Positions 6,025 through 14,077 of a DNA stretch of 31,389 nucleotides are shown piece after piece. How positions within the stretch are numbered: position 1 is the first letter of the stretch; the number at the start of each line of letters is the position of its first letter. The notes under the pieces are model-generated. The model saw only the letters and a list, made by a program, of their open reading frames with translations. It was not told where the DNA came from and did no database searches. Where the stretch lies: positions 22,899-54,287 of the forward strand of contig DBRF01000001.1 in the NCBI GenBank assembly GCA_002305795.1, written 5' to 3'. The position numbers and the translations under genes are program-made. Source of the stretch: Ruminococcaceae bacterium UBA1375 (GTDB taxonomy: Bacteria > Bacillota > Clostridia > Oscillospirales > Ruminococcaceae).

Positions 6025-7821
6025 TTATTCCCCAATGGGTTCAAAATCCACCGCCCCGTGCTTGCACAGCGGGCAGATGAAATCTTCGGGGAGCTCCTCC
6101 CCTTCGTAGATATATCCGCAGACCTTGCAGACAAAGCCCTTCTTCCCTTCGGTCTGGGGTTTGGGCTTGACGTTGTTCAAATAGTAGGTGTAGGTCATGG
6201 TGTCCCGGTCGCTCATCACCCGGGCTTCGGTCACCGAGCAGATAAACATACCGTGGGTGCCCAAATCCACATACTGCTCCACCTTCAAAGAAAAGGCGGC
6301 GTTGATATACTTGGGCAGGATAATCAGTCCGTTGTCAGAACGGACGGTGTCCCAGCCGGCAAACTTGTCCGCACTGCGGCCGCTTTGGAAGCCGAAGTTC
6401 TCAAAGACGGAGAAGGGGGCGTCGATGGACAGGCAGTTGACGTTCATCTTGCCGGTCTGCTTGATGATGTGGTGGGAGTAGTTGGTCTTGTTGATGTTCA
6501 CAGCCACCAGGTTGGGGTTGTCGGAAACCTGGGTCACGGTGTTGACAATCAGGCCGTTGTCCTTTTTGCCGTCGTTGGAGGTGACCACATACAGCCCGTA
6601 GCCGATCTTAAACAGGGCGGTCATATCGCTTTTATCCGCACTCTCGGAGGAATGGGCGATATATTCCCGGCAGAGCTCCTCCGCCATAGCTTCCAGCTCC
6701 TCCTGGCTCTGGGTGTTTAGGGCGGACTTGATCTTCACGGTGGTGTTCAGCCAGTTGATCTTCTTGCAGCCTTCCAGCTTCTGCTTCATGATCTTAGCGG
6801 CCAAGGGGGCCCAGGAGCCGTTTTCCATCAAACCGATGGTGCGGTTCTGGAAATTGCGCTCGGTGAGGTGGTCGATAAACTGCTTCATAAAGGGGAAGAT
6901 GTCGGCGTTGTAGGTAGTGGTGGCCAGCACCAGCTTGTTGTACTGGAAAGCGCTGCTCACCGCTTCGGCCATATCGCACCGGGCCAGATCATACACCAGC
7001 ACCTGGGGGCAGCCCTTCCGCGTTAGCTTTTCCGCCAGCTGTTCCACCGCCCGCTTGGTGTGGCCGTACACCGAGGTATAGGCAATCACCACGCCTTCCG
7101 ATTCCGGGGTGTAGGAGGACCAGAGGCTGTACTTTTCCAGGTAGTGACCCAGATTCTCCTTCAGCACCGGGCCGTGGAGCGGGCAGATCATGGCGATGTC
7201 CAGTCCGGCAGCCTTTTTCAGCAGGTTCTGCACCTGGGCGCCGTACTTGCCCACAATGCCGATATAGTACCGGCGGGCTTCATCGTCCCAGTCTTCCTCC
7301 ACGTCCAGCGCACCGAACTTGCCGAAGCCGTCGGCGGAAAACAACACTTTATCGGTGCTGTCATAGGTGACGATCACTTCCGGCCAGTGCACCATGGGGG
7401 CGGTGACAAAGGTGAGCTGGTGCTTACCCAGAGAAAGGGTATCTCCTTCCCCCACCACCAGTTTCTGGTCCTCCAGAGTGGCACCGAAAAAGCTCTCGAT
7501 CATGGCGAAGGCTTTGGCGGAAGCCACCACCTTGGTGCCGGGATAGACGGACAGGAAGTTCTGGATATTGGCGGAATGGTCCGGTTCCATGTGCTGGACG
7601 ATCAGGTAGTCCGGCTTTCTGCCGTCCAGGATACCCTCCAGGTTATCCAGCCATTCGTGGGTGAATTTAATGTCCACCGTATCCATCACTGCGATTTTGT
7701 CGTCCAAAATCACATAGGAGTTATAGGACATCCCGTTGGGGACCGTGTACTGCCCCTCGAAGAGATCCACCAGATGATCATTGACACCTGCATACTTGAT
7801 GCTGTCGGTTACGGTTACCAT
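6025..7821 (-). CDS. fprA: Flavodiiron protein fused to flavin reductase and rubredoxin domains (FprA-Hrb type)
   Basis: 598 aa. Reduces O2 to water and/or NO to N2O, protecting anaerobic metabolism. Domains in order: metallo-beta-lactamase-like diiron domain (1-245) with ligands H77, E79, D81, H82 in HMEPDH, H145 in VHWPE, D164 in SADGFG and H216 in CPLHGP; flavodoxin domain (~246-395) with the FMN loop TSVYGHT; FMN-binding split-barrel flavin reductase (~400-550); rubredoxin (~562-598) with C565, C568, C583, C586. In Moorella, FprA and its electron donor Hrb (flavin reductase-rubredoxin) are separate proteins; here the whole relay is one chain. The frame can be opened at TTG 7827, but GGAGGG at 7831-7836 is nine bases from ATG 7821, which I chose. 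Divergent from an HxlR regulator. Confidence 0.93.
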   Translation of the reverse strand: MVTVTDSIKYAGVNDHLVDLFEGQYTVPNGMSYNSYVILDDKIAVMDTVDIKFTHEWLDNLEGILDGRKPDYLIVQHMEPDHSANIQNFLSVYPGTKVVASAKAFAMIESFFGATLEDQKLVVGEGDTLSLGKHQLTFVTAPMVHWPEVIVTYDSTDKVLFSADGFGKFGALDVEEDWDDEARRYYIGIVGKYGAQVQNLLKKAAGLDIAMICPLHGPVLKENLGHYLEKYSLWSSYTPESEGVVIAYTSVYGHTKRAVEQLAEKLTRKGCPQVLVYDLARCDMAEAVSSAFQYNKLVLATTTYNADIFPFMKQFIDHLTERNFQNRTIGLMENGSWAPLAAKIMKQKLEGCKKINWLNTTVKIKSALNTQSQEELEAMAEELCREYIAHSSESADKSDMTALFKIGYGLYVVTSNDGKKDNGLIVNTVTQVSDNPNLVAVNINKTNYSHHIIKQTGKMNVNCLSIDAPFSVFENFGFQSGRSADKFAGWDTVRSDNGLIILPKYINAAFSLKVEQYVDLGTHGMFICSVTEARVMSDRDTMTYTYYLNNVKPKPQTEGKKGFVCKVCGYIYEGEELPEDFICPLCKHGAVDFEPIGE

Positions 7822-8059
7822 TTGCAAAAACCCTCCATTCTATTTCCAAAGGCGGCAAGCCGCCCACTTTTTCCTTTAGTATACCATTTTTTTCTTCCAT
7901 TCGCTACTGGGAGGGTGTAAAAAAACTGTAAATCAAAGAAAACGGCAGAAACCTGCTTGCACCGGCCGACGAAGCCGGGAAACTTTTGCATCCTTGCTGT
8001 GAATCTGGGGCTTTGGAGGAAGAAAAAATTTTTCAGCAGGTTGGTTTCCAGCAGCACGA

Positions 8060-8088
8060 TTGACTCTTTTTGTGCGGTAGAGTATAAT
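8060..8088 (+). promoter_or_regulatory. Promoter of the HxlR-family gene
   Basis: TTGACT (8060-8065), 17-base spacer, TATAAT (8083-8088). The divergent fprA gene has only a visible TATACT -10 candidate near 7882-7877, so the two promoters lie about 180 bases apart. The bases between 7890 and 8059 hold no gene I can support. Confidence 0.75.
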
Positions 8089-8134
8089 TAGGATGTTAGT
8101 TACCAAAAGAAAGAATTGGAAAGGAGCCGCCTAC

Positions 8135-8476
8135 ATGAGTGAAGAAAAAACCGTAAAAGAATTGCCGGCCTGCCCGGTGGAAACCACCCTGACCCTCATC
8201 GGGGACAAATGGAAGGTGCTGATTTTAAGGGATCTGCTCCCCGGCACCAAGCGGTTCGGCGAACTGAAAAAGTCCATCGGCAAAGTCTCCCAAAAAGTGC
8301 TCACCGCCCAGCTTCGGGACATGGAGCAAAACGGGCTGGTCCACCGAAAGGTGTACCCGGAAGTTCCCCCCAGAGTGGAATACTCCTTGACCCCCCTGGG
8401 CATGAGCCTCAAGCCCATTTTGGACGCCATGTGGAACTGGGGCCAGGAGTACAAAGCCCAAAACGCTCAGGGCTGA
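8135..8476 (+). CDS. HxlR-family winged-helix transcriptional regulator
   Basis: 113 aa. Small dimeric winged-helix DNA-binding protein. The family core is clear: ACPVETTLTLIGDKWKVLIL, then RFGELKKSIGKVSQKVLTAQLRDMEQNGLV and the wing VEYSLTPLG. It has exactly one cysteine, C13, at the N-terminal position that in the B. subtilis relatives YodB and HypR senses quinones, diamide or disulfide stress. The frame can be opened upstream at 8093, but AAAGGAG (8119-8125) points to ATG 8135. It is divergent from the flavodiiron gene, so regulation of fprA in response to oxidants or nitric oxide is a reasonable inference, not seen directly. Ends at its own terminator. Confidence 0.9.
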   Translation: MSEEKTVKELPACPVETTLTLIGDKWKVLILRDLLPGTKRFGELKKSIGKVSQKVLTAQLRDMEQNGLVHRKVYPEVPPRVEYSLTPLGMSLKPILDAMWNWGQEYKAQNAQG

Positions 8477-8492
8477 TTCCCACAAAGAAAAG

Positions 8493-8526
8493 GCAGCAGG
8501 GGTCTTTCCTGCTGCTTTCTTATTTT
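8493..8526. terminator. Terminator between hxlR-like gene and U32 gene (convergent)
   Basis: Stem GCAGCAGG (8493-8500) / CCTGCTGC (8508-8515), loop of 7, followed by TTTCTTATTTT. An A-rich left flank gives T-rich sequence on the minus strand, so it can serve both convergent genes. Confidence 0.85.
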
Positions 8527-8538
8527 CCTCCCATTTCC

Positions 8539-9777
8539 TCACGGCTGGGGCTGGGTGGCCCGGCGGATGACGATGCCCGGCTCCAGCTTGGTTTCACAGG
8601 GCAGCCAGGCCACCATTTCCGCATGGCAGGCGTTGGGGATGGGGTTGCGGTCCTCGTCCTCCAGAGCCGTCACCGGGATGGACAGGAAATGCTGTCCGGG
8701 GATTACCGCTTCCAGGGTCTCCCCCACCGAAAACTTATTGCGCTGAGCCACCTTCAGCCAGCCTTCCTGCCAGTCCAGGGTCACGGCGGCGGACTCGTAG
8801 CCCCGGATGTACCCCACTTTATCGTAATACTGGTCGGGCTTGCCGAAGTAAAAGCCGGTGGAGTACCTTCGATGGCTCACCTTCCGTACTTCGTCGCCCA
8901 GCCATGCCGGGAGGGTCCAGTTTTGGGGATGGGCCAGATAGTCCTCCAGCCCCATCCGGTAGGCGTTGGTCACCACCGCCACATAGTAGGCGGACTTGGC
9001 CCGGCCCTCGATTTTCAGGCTGGATACCCCGGCCTGCACCAGTTTATCCAGATGCTCGATCATGCACAGATCCTTGGCGTTGAGGATGTAGGCCCCGCCA
9101 TCCGGCTCCTCTACAATGGGAAAGTATTCCCCGGGGCGCTTTTCCTCCACCAAATGGTATCTCCACCGGCAGGGCTGGGCGCACTGGCCCCGGTTGGCGT
9201 CCCGGTCGGTGAGGTAGTTGGAAATCAGGCACCGCCCGGAGATGGACATACACATGGCTCCATGGACGAACACCTCCAATTCCAGATCGGCGGGGGTTTT
9301 GGCCCGGATTTCTGCAATCTCCTCCAGGCTCAGCTCCCTGGCCAGCACCACCCGTTTGGCTCCCAGTTCATAGAAGGCCCGGGCGGTTTGGAAGTTGGTG
9401 ATACCGGATTGGGTGGAGATGTGCAGCTCCATGCCGGGGGCGTACTGCTTGGTGAGCATCAGCGCCCCCATATCGTTGATAATCACCGCATCCACCCCGA
9501 TCTGCTGCAAATAGGACACAAACTGGGGATACCGCTGGATTTCGTCGTTGCGCTGCAAGGTATTGGCGGTGACGTACACCTTCGCTCCTTTTCGGTGGGC
9601 CAGCTGCACCCCCTGGGCCAGCTGCTCCGGGTCAAAGTTGGGCACGCCGCCCCGCATTCCAAATTCCTTCCCCGCCAGATACACCGCATCGGCGCCGTAT
9701 TGCAGGGCTGCTTGCAACCGCCCCAGGTCCCCGGCAGGGGCCAGCACTTCCGGGCGGGTTTGAGCTTTTTGTTCCAT
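8539..9777 (-). CDS. trhP: U32 family tRNA hydroxylation protein (TrhP/YrrO-like)
   Basis: 412 aa from ATG 9777, which follows AGGAGA; an open extension to 9834 has no ribosome-binding site. U32 'peptidases' of this size are now known as Fe-S proteins: TrhP makes 5-hydroxyuridine at the wobble position of tRNAs using prephenate, and RlhA acts on 23S rRNA. The signature block HGAMCMSISGRC ... RGQCAQPCRW gives four cysteines, C176, C183, C199 and C203, that hold a [4Fe-4S] cluster. N-terminal TIM-barrel starts PEVLAPAGD; a beta-rich C-terminal domain follows residue ~330. It lies downstream of mltG, as yrrO lies downstream of mltG in B. subtilis, which favours TrhP over RlhA. Substrate is inferred. 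Confidence 0.85.
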   Translation of the reverse strand: MEQKAQTRPEVLAPAGDLGRLQAALQYGADAVYLAGKEFGMRGGVPNFDPEQLAQGVQLAHRKGAKVYVTANTLQRNDEIQRYPQFVSYLQQIGVDAVIINDMGALMLTKQYAPGMELHISTQSGITNFQTARAFYELGAKRVVLARELSLEEIAEIRAKTPADLELEVFVHGAMCMSISGRCLISNYLTDRDANRGQCAQPCRWRYHLVEEKRPGEYFPIVEEPDGGAYILNAKDLCMIEHLDKLVQAGVSSLKIEGRAKSAYYVAVVTNAYRMGLEDYLAHPQNWTLPAWLGDEVRKVSHRRYSTGFYFGKPDQYYDKVGYIRGYESAAVTLDWQEGWLKVAQRNKFSVGETLEAVIPGQHFLSIPVTALEDEDRNPIPNACHAEMVAWLPCETKLEPGIVIRRATQPQP

Positions 9778-9802
9778 CTTTCTTCTCCTATCGTAATCTG
9801 CC

Positions 9803-9831
9803 ACAAGAAAACCGGAAGCAGGGCTTCCGGT
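9803..9831 (-). terminator. Terminator after mltG
   Basis: Perfect 9-bp stem ACCGGAAGC (9811-9819) / GCTTCCGGT (9823-9831) with a 3-base loop; on the minus strand followed by TTTTCTTG. It sits between mltG and the U32 gene, so the latter may get only part of the upstream transcription. Confidence 0.75.
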
Positions 9832-9869
9832 CATCTGAATCTGTTTGCTTTCTTCCTCTGGCTCGGGTC

Positions 9870-11249
9870 TTACCCGGTGGTAATCCCCACCTGCTCACAG
9901 TTGGCCAAGTGGGTGCGGTAATCGCTGGCGTACAGGAAGGTCGCCCCATCGGAGGAGGTGACGAAGTAGGTGTAGTCGGTGTCTGCCGGCTGAGCCGCCG
10001 CCAAAATCGCCGCAATGCCGGGATTGTTGATGGCACCGGCAGGCAGGCCGGAACCGGCGTAGGTGTTATAGCTGTCCAGCAGGGCCTGTTCCGTTTCGTC
10101 AATGGCGCCGTCCTCCTGGAGGAAGGGCTTAATCACGTTCTCCGCATAGAGGATGGTGGGGTCGCTTTGCAGGTTGGGGTAGCTGCCGGAATCGGAAAGC
10201 CGGTTGTGGTACACGCTGGACACATTGGCCATCTGCTCGGTGTTGCCGGAAGCCTCCGCTTCCACCACCGAGGCCAGCACCACAATCTGGTCTAAACTCA
10301 TGCCGCTGCTTTCCACCGCCTGCCGGACTTCGCTGGTGTAGTGGTCGGCGAAGTTATCCAGCATGGTCTCCACCACATCGCTGGCGTGCTCGTTGACGTA
10401 GAAGTCATAGGTGTCCGGGAACAGGTAGCCTTCCAGCAGGAAATACCGGCTGGTGTTGCTGAGCACTTCTTCGGTGAGGAAGGAATACTGATAATCGGTG
10501 CGGTTCACGGCGTCGTAGAAGTCCTGCACCGTGCAGACCCGGTTATCCTCCAAAATCCGGGCAATCTCCACCACCGTGCTCCCTTCCGGAATGGTGACCC
10601 GCACCACCTGGTCGGAGCGGTTATAGGTGCTGAGCACCTGGATGATCTCGTCATATCCCATGTCGGAGGACAGGTCAAACTCTCCGAACTGGATGGTGAC
10701 GTTGTCGTCGGCCATAAACCGGACGTAGAACTTAAACAAATCCGGGTAGTCGATGACCCCCGCTTCGTGGAGGGTTTCGCTGACTTCGTTGAGACCGGTG
10801 TTAGGCTCCACCGTTACGGTAATGGGGTCGCTGTTGCCGTTGACCCCCATCATATCCCCCAAAAACAGAATCAAGACGGTGCAGACAAATCCCACCACCG
10901 CCAGCAGCACCAGGGTGATGGTGACCTTCAGCCAGCCCCATTTTCGTTTGGGCTTGACCGCCTCTGCCGATTGGGGCTCCACCGGCTGGGTGGGCAGCAA
11001 TTCCCCAAACTCCTCAAAGGCGTCTTCCTGGAAGTTTACCTGAAATGCCGGGGGCTTTTCCTTCTGGGGCTCTTCCGGCGGAGAAACGGCAACCGGTTCC
11101 TGTGCCGGTTGTGTCTCTTTCCCTTCCGGCTGGGAAGGGACGGCTGGTTCCTGTGCCGGTTCCGGGTTGGGGGAAGCGGCCCGGTCCTCCTCAGCCGGAG
11201 CGTCCTGCCGGGGCTGCTTTTCTTCTTCCGGAGAACGGTTTTGTTCCAC
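9870..11249 (-). CDS. mltG: Endolytic transglycosylase MltG (YceG-like)
   Basis: 459 aa. Membrane-anchored enzyme that cleaves nascent peptidoglycan strands and sets glycan length. Residues 1-100 are a Pro/Glu/Gln-rich, probably disordered cytoplasmic arm; one transmembrane helix follows (~106-131, VTITLVLLAVVGFVCTVLIL); then a LysM-like subdomain and the YceG catalytic domain. The catalytic glutamate is E330 in ASVVEAEAS, equivalent to the E218 region of E. coli MltG, and the conserved LLEGYLFPDTYDF lies before it. The long open frame reaches 11390, overlapping the upstream gene; GTG at 11249, preceded by AGGTGA and five bases after the 5-FTHF cyclo-ligase stop, is the better start. The acidic N-terminal arm is longer than in Gram-negative homologues. 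Confidence 0.92.
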   Translation of the reverse strand: MEQNRSPEEEKQPRQDAPAEEDRAASPNPEPAQEPAVPSQPEGKETQPAQEPVAVSPPEEPQKEKPPAFQVNFQEDAFEEFGELLPTQPVEPQSAEAVKPKRKWGWLKVTITLVLLAVVGFVCTVLILFLGDMMGVNGNSDPITVTVEPNTGLNEVSETLHEAGVIDYPDLFKFYVRFMADDNVTIQFGEFDLSSDMGYDEIIQVLSTYNRSDQVVRVTIPEGSTVVEIARILEDNRVCTVQDFYDAVNRTDYQYSFLTEEVLSNTSRYFLLEGYLFPDTYDFYVNEHASDVVETMLDNFADHYTSEVRQAVESSGMSLDQIVVLASVVEAEASGNTEQMANVSSVYHNRLSDSGSYPNLQSDPTILYAENVIKPFLQEDGAIDETEQALLDSYNTYAGSGLPAGAINNPGIAAILAAAQPADTDYTYFVTSSDGATFLYASDYRTHLANCEQVGITTG

Positions 11250-11254
11250 GCAAA

Positions 11255-11890
11255 TCACCTTTCTTTCAGTTTGGGTAAGGGGGCGTCGGGGGGAGCCAGA
11301 CGCCGCACATAACGCTCGGTAAAGAGATAGTCCACCGGCCGGTCGTACCGGCCATGGGGCAGGGACTGGGTGGTGCAGCAATGATAGCAAGCCCCTGCGG
11401 TGACCCCGGAAAACCGGGAGAGGAACCGGTCGTAATAGCCTTTGCCGAAGCCCAACCGGTAGCCCTTGGCGTCAAAGGAAAACCCCGGCACCAGGCAGAA
11501 ATCGGTTGGTTGGAAGGTTTGAATGCAGGGGCACCGCTCCGGGTCCGGTTCCAGCAAGCCGTACAGGCCGGGCACCAAGTCCTCCCAGCTTTGTATGGCA
11601 AAAAACTCCATGTGGCCCTGCTCGTTCAGGCACCTTGGCAGCAGCACCTGCTTGCCCTGCTGCAATGCGGTGCGAATCAGGGAGTGGGTATCAATCTCAA
11701 TGGGTTTGGAGACAAAAAGCAACACCCGCTTGGCTTTCCGGTAACGGGGAGAGCGGAGCAGATTTGCAGTGATGCGCCGGTCCCAGGCAGCTTTCTCCTG
11801 GGGGTCCATGGCCAGGCGGATTTCCCGGAATTTCTTCCGCAGTCCCCGCTTTACCTGGCGGATGTCGGTAACGGGACGTCCGGCACCCAT
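11255..11890 (-). CDS. 5-formyltetrahydrofolate cyclo-ligase
   Basis: 211 aa. Converts 5-formyl-THF with ATP to 5,10-methenyl-THF, returning a storage or inhibitory folate to one-carbon metabolism. Signature motifs: the basic N-terminal helix RQVKRGLRKKFREIR, FVSKPIEIDTHSLI, and the ATP-binding GFGKGYYDRFLS near the C-terminus. ATG 11890 shares one base with the DJ-1 stop (TGATG), implying translational coupling; a TTG at 11902 is a less likely start. In the same operon ThyX consumes methylene-THF, so the folate link makes biochemical sense. Symbol left blank because fau, ygfA, mthfs and yqgN are all used for this family. Confidence 0.92.
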   Translation of the reverse strand: MGAGRPVTDIRQVKRGLRKKFREIRLAMDPQEKAAWDRRITANLLRSPRYRKAKRVLLFVSKPIEIDTHSLIRTALQQGKQVLLPRCLNEQGHMEFFAIQSWEDLVPGLYGLLEPDPERCPCIQTFQPTDFCLVPGFSFDAKGYRLGFGKGYYDRFLSRFSGVTAGACYHCCTTQSLPHGRYDRPVDYLFTERYVRRLAPPDAPLPKLKER

Positions 11891-12435
11891 CACTCCATCC
11901 AAACCACCTGCTGCATCAGCTTCTGGGCGGCATCCTTTCCGTAAAGTTCCTCCACCAGGGTAAAGGCAAACTGCTGGGCGCAGCCAGCCCCCCGAGCGGT
12001 GATAAAGTTGTCGTCTACCTCCACGGCATCCTTGCTGATTCTTGCTCCCTTGAGTTCCCGTTCAAAGCCGGGATAGCAGCAGGCTTTCCGGCCGTCCAGC
12101 AGCCCCTTTTTCCCTAAGATGGAGGGGGCGGCGCAGATGGCAGCAATTTTGATGTCATTGTCGGCGCAGTAGTCAATCACATCGTGGAGCTTATCGCTTT
12201 TGTCCAGATTTTTGGTGCCGGGCATTCCGCCGGGAAGGATGATCATCTCAATGTCGTCAAAGCTGATCTCATCCATATGCAGATCCGTTTGCAGGGTCAC
12301 CCCGTGGGAACCGGTGACTTCGGTGTCGTACACGCCAACCGTGTTGATGTTGTGCCCGTCCACCCGGCGCAGGTAGTCCAGGGGCGTCAAGGCTTCCACT
12401 TCTTCAAAGCCGTCCGCCAAAAACAAGTAGATCAT
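11890..12435 (-). CDS. DJ-1/PfpI family protein (YajL/ThiJ-like)
   Basis: 181 aa. The family fold is clear: MIYLFLADGFEEVEAL with the conserved glutamate at 11-12, IILPGGMPG, and the nucleophile elbow IAAICAAPSIL with C101. Family members act as glyoxalase/deglycase-like enzymes, chaperones or redox-protective proteins; the exact activity cannot be read from sequence. The frame extends open to 12780, but that part overlaps the GNAT gene and is not homologous. ATG 12435 is preceded by AAAGGA at a rather long spacing, so translation may be modest. It lies 68 bases after the acetyltransferase gene and couples to the cyclo-ligase gene. Confidence 0.88.
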   Translation of the reverse strand: MIYLFLADGFEEVEALTPLDYLRRVDGHNINTVGVYDTEVTGSHGVTLQTDLHMDEISFDDIEMIILPGGMPGTKNLDKSDKLHDVIDYCADNDIKIAAICAAPSILGKKGLLDGRKACCYPGFERELKGARISKDAVEVDDNFITARGAGCAQQFAFTLVEELYGKDAAQKLMQQVVWME

Positions 12436-12503
12436 GTGATTTTCGATTCCTTTCTGCCCGAAACCGGGCAAGTTACAAAATGAATGCTCTATCTTAACCG
12501 GAT

Positions 12504-13379
12504 TCATTGATCCAGCATCAGATTCATATAAGGCTGGGGGTACTTTTCCCCAGGCAGGGCCAGTTTGTCCTCCGGGGGAAGGTACATCCCGTAGGGGGAA
12601 AGCTCCTGCCGGGTTCCGGCATAACAGGGATGTCCGGTGAGCAGTACCTGTTTGGCCCCAAACCGCTGGGCCAGGGAGGTGATGATGCTGTAAAAGCAGG
12701 TGGGGTCCATGGCGGCTTCCCAGATTTCCATGGTGTCCCGGCGCTGGGTAAACACCACACAGCCATGGCCGTAGCGGCACTGGACGGAAATCATCCGGCA
12801 GCCCGCATCCTTCAAATCCTGATACAGGATGGTTTGCAGGGTGCCGTCAAACTGCACCGAAAGGTCCAAGCCGGACAGATAGAGCTGCCGCAGCTTGATG
12901 TAGTACCCTTCCCCAATCTCCTCCATGGTGCAGAGCACCTGCCGGTCCTCATAGTCCAAGGGGTTCAGCTTCTTTTGGGTGCGGTAAAACAAGGTTTCAT
13001 AGCCCAGGCTCCGGTACAGGGAAAACAGCTTTTCCCCCTCCGGCACCAGGCACAAAAACTGCCGGTTCTGGCTTTTGGCTTCCTCTTTGGCCCGCTCCAT
13101 CAGTTGATGGAAATACCCCTGTCCCCGGAAATCCGGGTGGGTGCAGACCCCATAAAGGTAGCTGCCCTTATAAATGTTGGTGTTGGTGTGCATCATCACC
13201 GGCAGCATGGTGAGCATGGCGGCCGGCCTTCCATTGGGCTGCAAAACCACCAGACCGTATTCCGGCCGCAGCACCTGATCCAAAAACCGAGCCACATCCT
13301 CCTGGGCATCGGAAAAGCAGTCGGACCACAACTCAGCCAGCTGGGGAATCTCCTCCCGCCGGGGATGGCGAAGGATCAT
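12504..13379 (-). CDS. GNAT-family N-acetyltransferase (Eis-like arrangement)
   Basis: 291 aa. The N-terminal half is a GNAT domain: acetyl-CoA-binding motif A is GVCTHPDFRGQGYFHQLM (residues ~77-94), followed by CLVPEGEKLFSLYRSLGYE. The second half (~130-291) is a further domain with weak motifs, an arrangement seen in Eis/Enhanced-intracellular-survival-type enzymes and SCP2-like two-domain GNATs. Acceptor substrate unknown. The start ATG overlaps the tmk stop by four bases (ATGA), so the two are translated together. The gene adds an acetylation function of unknown purpose to a nucleotide/folate operon. Confidence 0.82.
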   Translation of the reverse strand: MILRHPRREEIPQLAELWSDCFSDAQEDVARFLDQVLRPEYGLVVLQPNGRPAAMLTMLPVMMHTNTNIYKGSYLYGVCTHPDFRGQGYFHQLMERAKEEAKSQNRQFLCLVPEGEKLFSLYRSLGYETLFYRTQKKLNPLDYEDRQVLCTMEEIGEGYYIKLRQLYLSGLDLSVQFDGTLQTILYQDLKDAGCRMISVQCRYGHGCVVFTQRRDTMEIWEAAMDPTCFYSIITSLAQRFGAKQVLLTGHPCYAGTRQELSPYGMYLPPEDKLALPGEKYPQPYMNLMLDQ

Positions 13380-14065
13380 GAGGCATCACCACCTTGGGAA
13401 AACAAGGGGGTGACCAGATCCCAAAGCCGCTGGGTGATCTCTTCCATGGGAAGGGCTTTTCCGTCTTGAGAGCAGGTTATCCTGTTCCAATGCCAGTATT
13501 CAGCAGCATACTCGGCGCTGATGCGGCACTGCTCCAGATACGCCCGGTCTCGTTCATGGATATCCCGGCGGGACGCATCTCCCTGATAGCGGGCATCCAA
13601 AAGCTGTTCCGATACCTTACGGTCCATCTGAAGATAACAGACCAAATCCGGCTTAGGCAGGGCCAGTTTTTCATATTCAAAATCTTCCAGCCAGTCCAAA
13701 AATTCCTTCCATTCTCCTTGGGGGAGCTTGCCCATTTGGTGAATGGCGTTGGAGGTGGTGTACCGGGCGGCTACAATGAAGTGGCCCTGCCGGTACCACT
13801 CCCCCCAGTGGCGGACATAGCCTGCATACCGGTCCACCGCATAGAAGGTGGAGGCGGCGTAGGCGTTGACCCCTTCCGGATGGGCGGAAAAATCCCCGCC
13901 CAAGTACATCTTCACCAAGGCGGAAGAGGGGCTGTCATAATCGGGATAGGAAATCAGGTGAACCCGGCCGGGAAAGACCTCTTCCAGCCGTCGGGTCAGC
14001 CGCTCGGCCTGGGTGGATTTTCCGCAGCCGTCCAACCCGTCCAGCACCAGCAGTTTTCCTTTCAT
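13376..14065 (-). CDS. tmk: Thymidylate kinase-like protein
   Basis: 229 aa. Phosphorylates dTMP to dTDP with ATP. P-loop GLDGCGKST at 10-18, a thymidylate-kinase-like central region (DRYAGYVRHW), and a clostridial-type lid region rich in Arg (DARYQGDASRRDIHERDRAYLE). The motif usually reading D-R-Y/H is here VAARYTTSNAIHQ, with Ala in place of the aspartate. The sequence is longer than E. coli Tmk (about 213 aa). ATG 14065 is supported by GGAGGGA (14071-14077); a TTG lies just upstream. It starts 12 bases after thyX, its metabolic predecessor. Likely the functional dTMP kinase, but a divergent deoxynucleoside-monophosphate kinase is possible. Confidence 0.85.
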   Translation of the reverse strand: MKGKLLVLDGLDGCGKSTQAERLTRRLEEVFPGRVHLISYPDYDSPSSALVKMYLGGDFSAHPEGVNAYAASTFYAVDRYAGYVRHWGEWYRQGHFIVAARYTTSNAIHQMGKLPQGEWKEFLDWLEDFEYEKLALPKPDLVCYLQMDRKVSEQLLDARYQGDASRRDIHERDRAYLEQCRISAEYAAEYWHWNRITCSQDGKALPMEEITQRLWDLVTPLFSQGGDAS

Positions 14066-14077
14066 CAAGGTCCCTCC

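Noticed and set aside
8209..9921. 570-aa plus-strand frame across hxlR-like gene, terminator and U32 gene
   Set aside because: Runs through a terminator and antisense to conserved U32 motifs; no start signal.
12436..12780. N-terminal extension of the DJ-1 family protein
   Set aside because: Overlaps the GNAT gene on the same strand in another frame and has no family homology; the DJ-1 fold starts at 12435.
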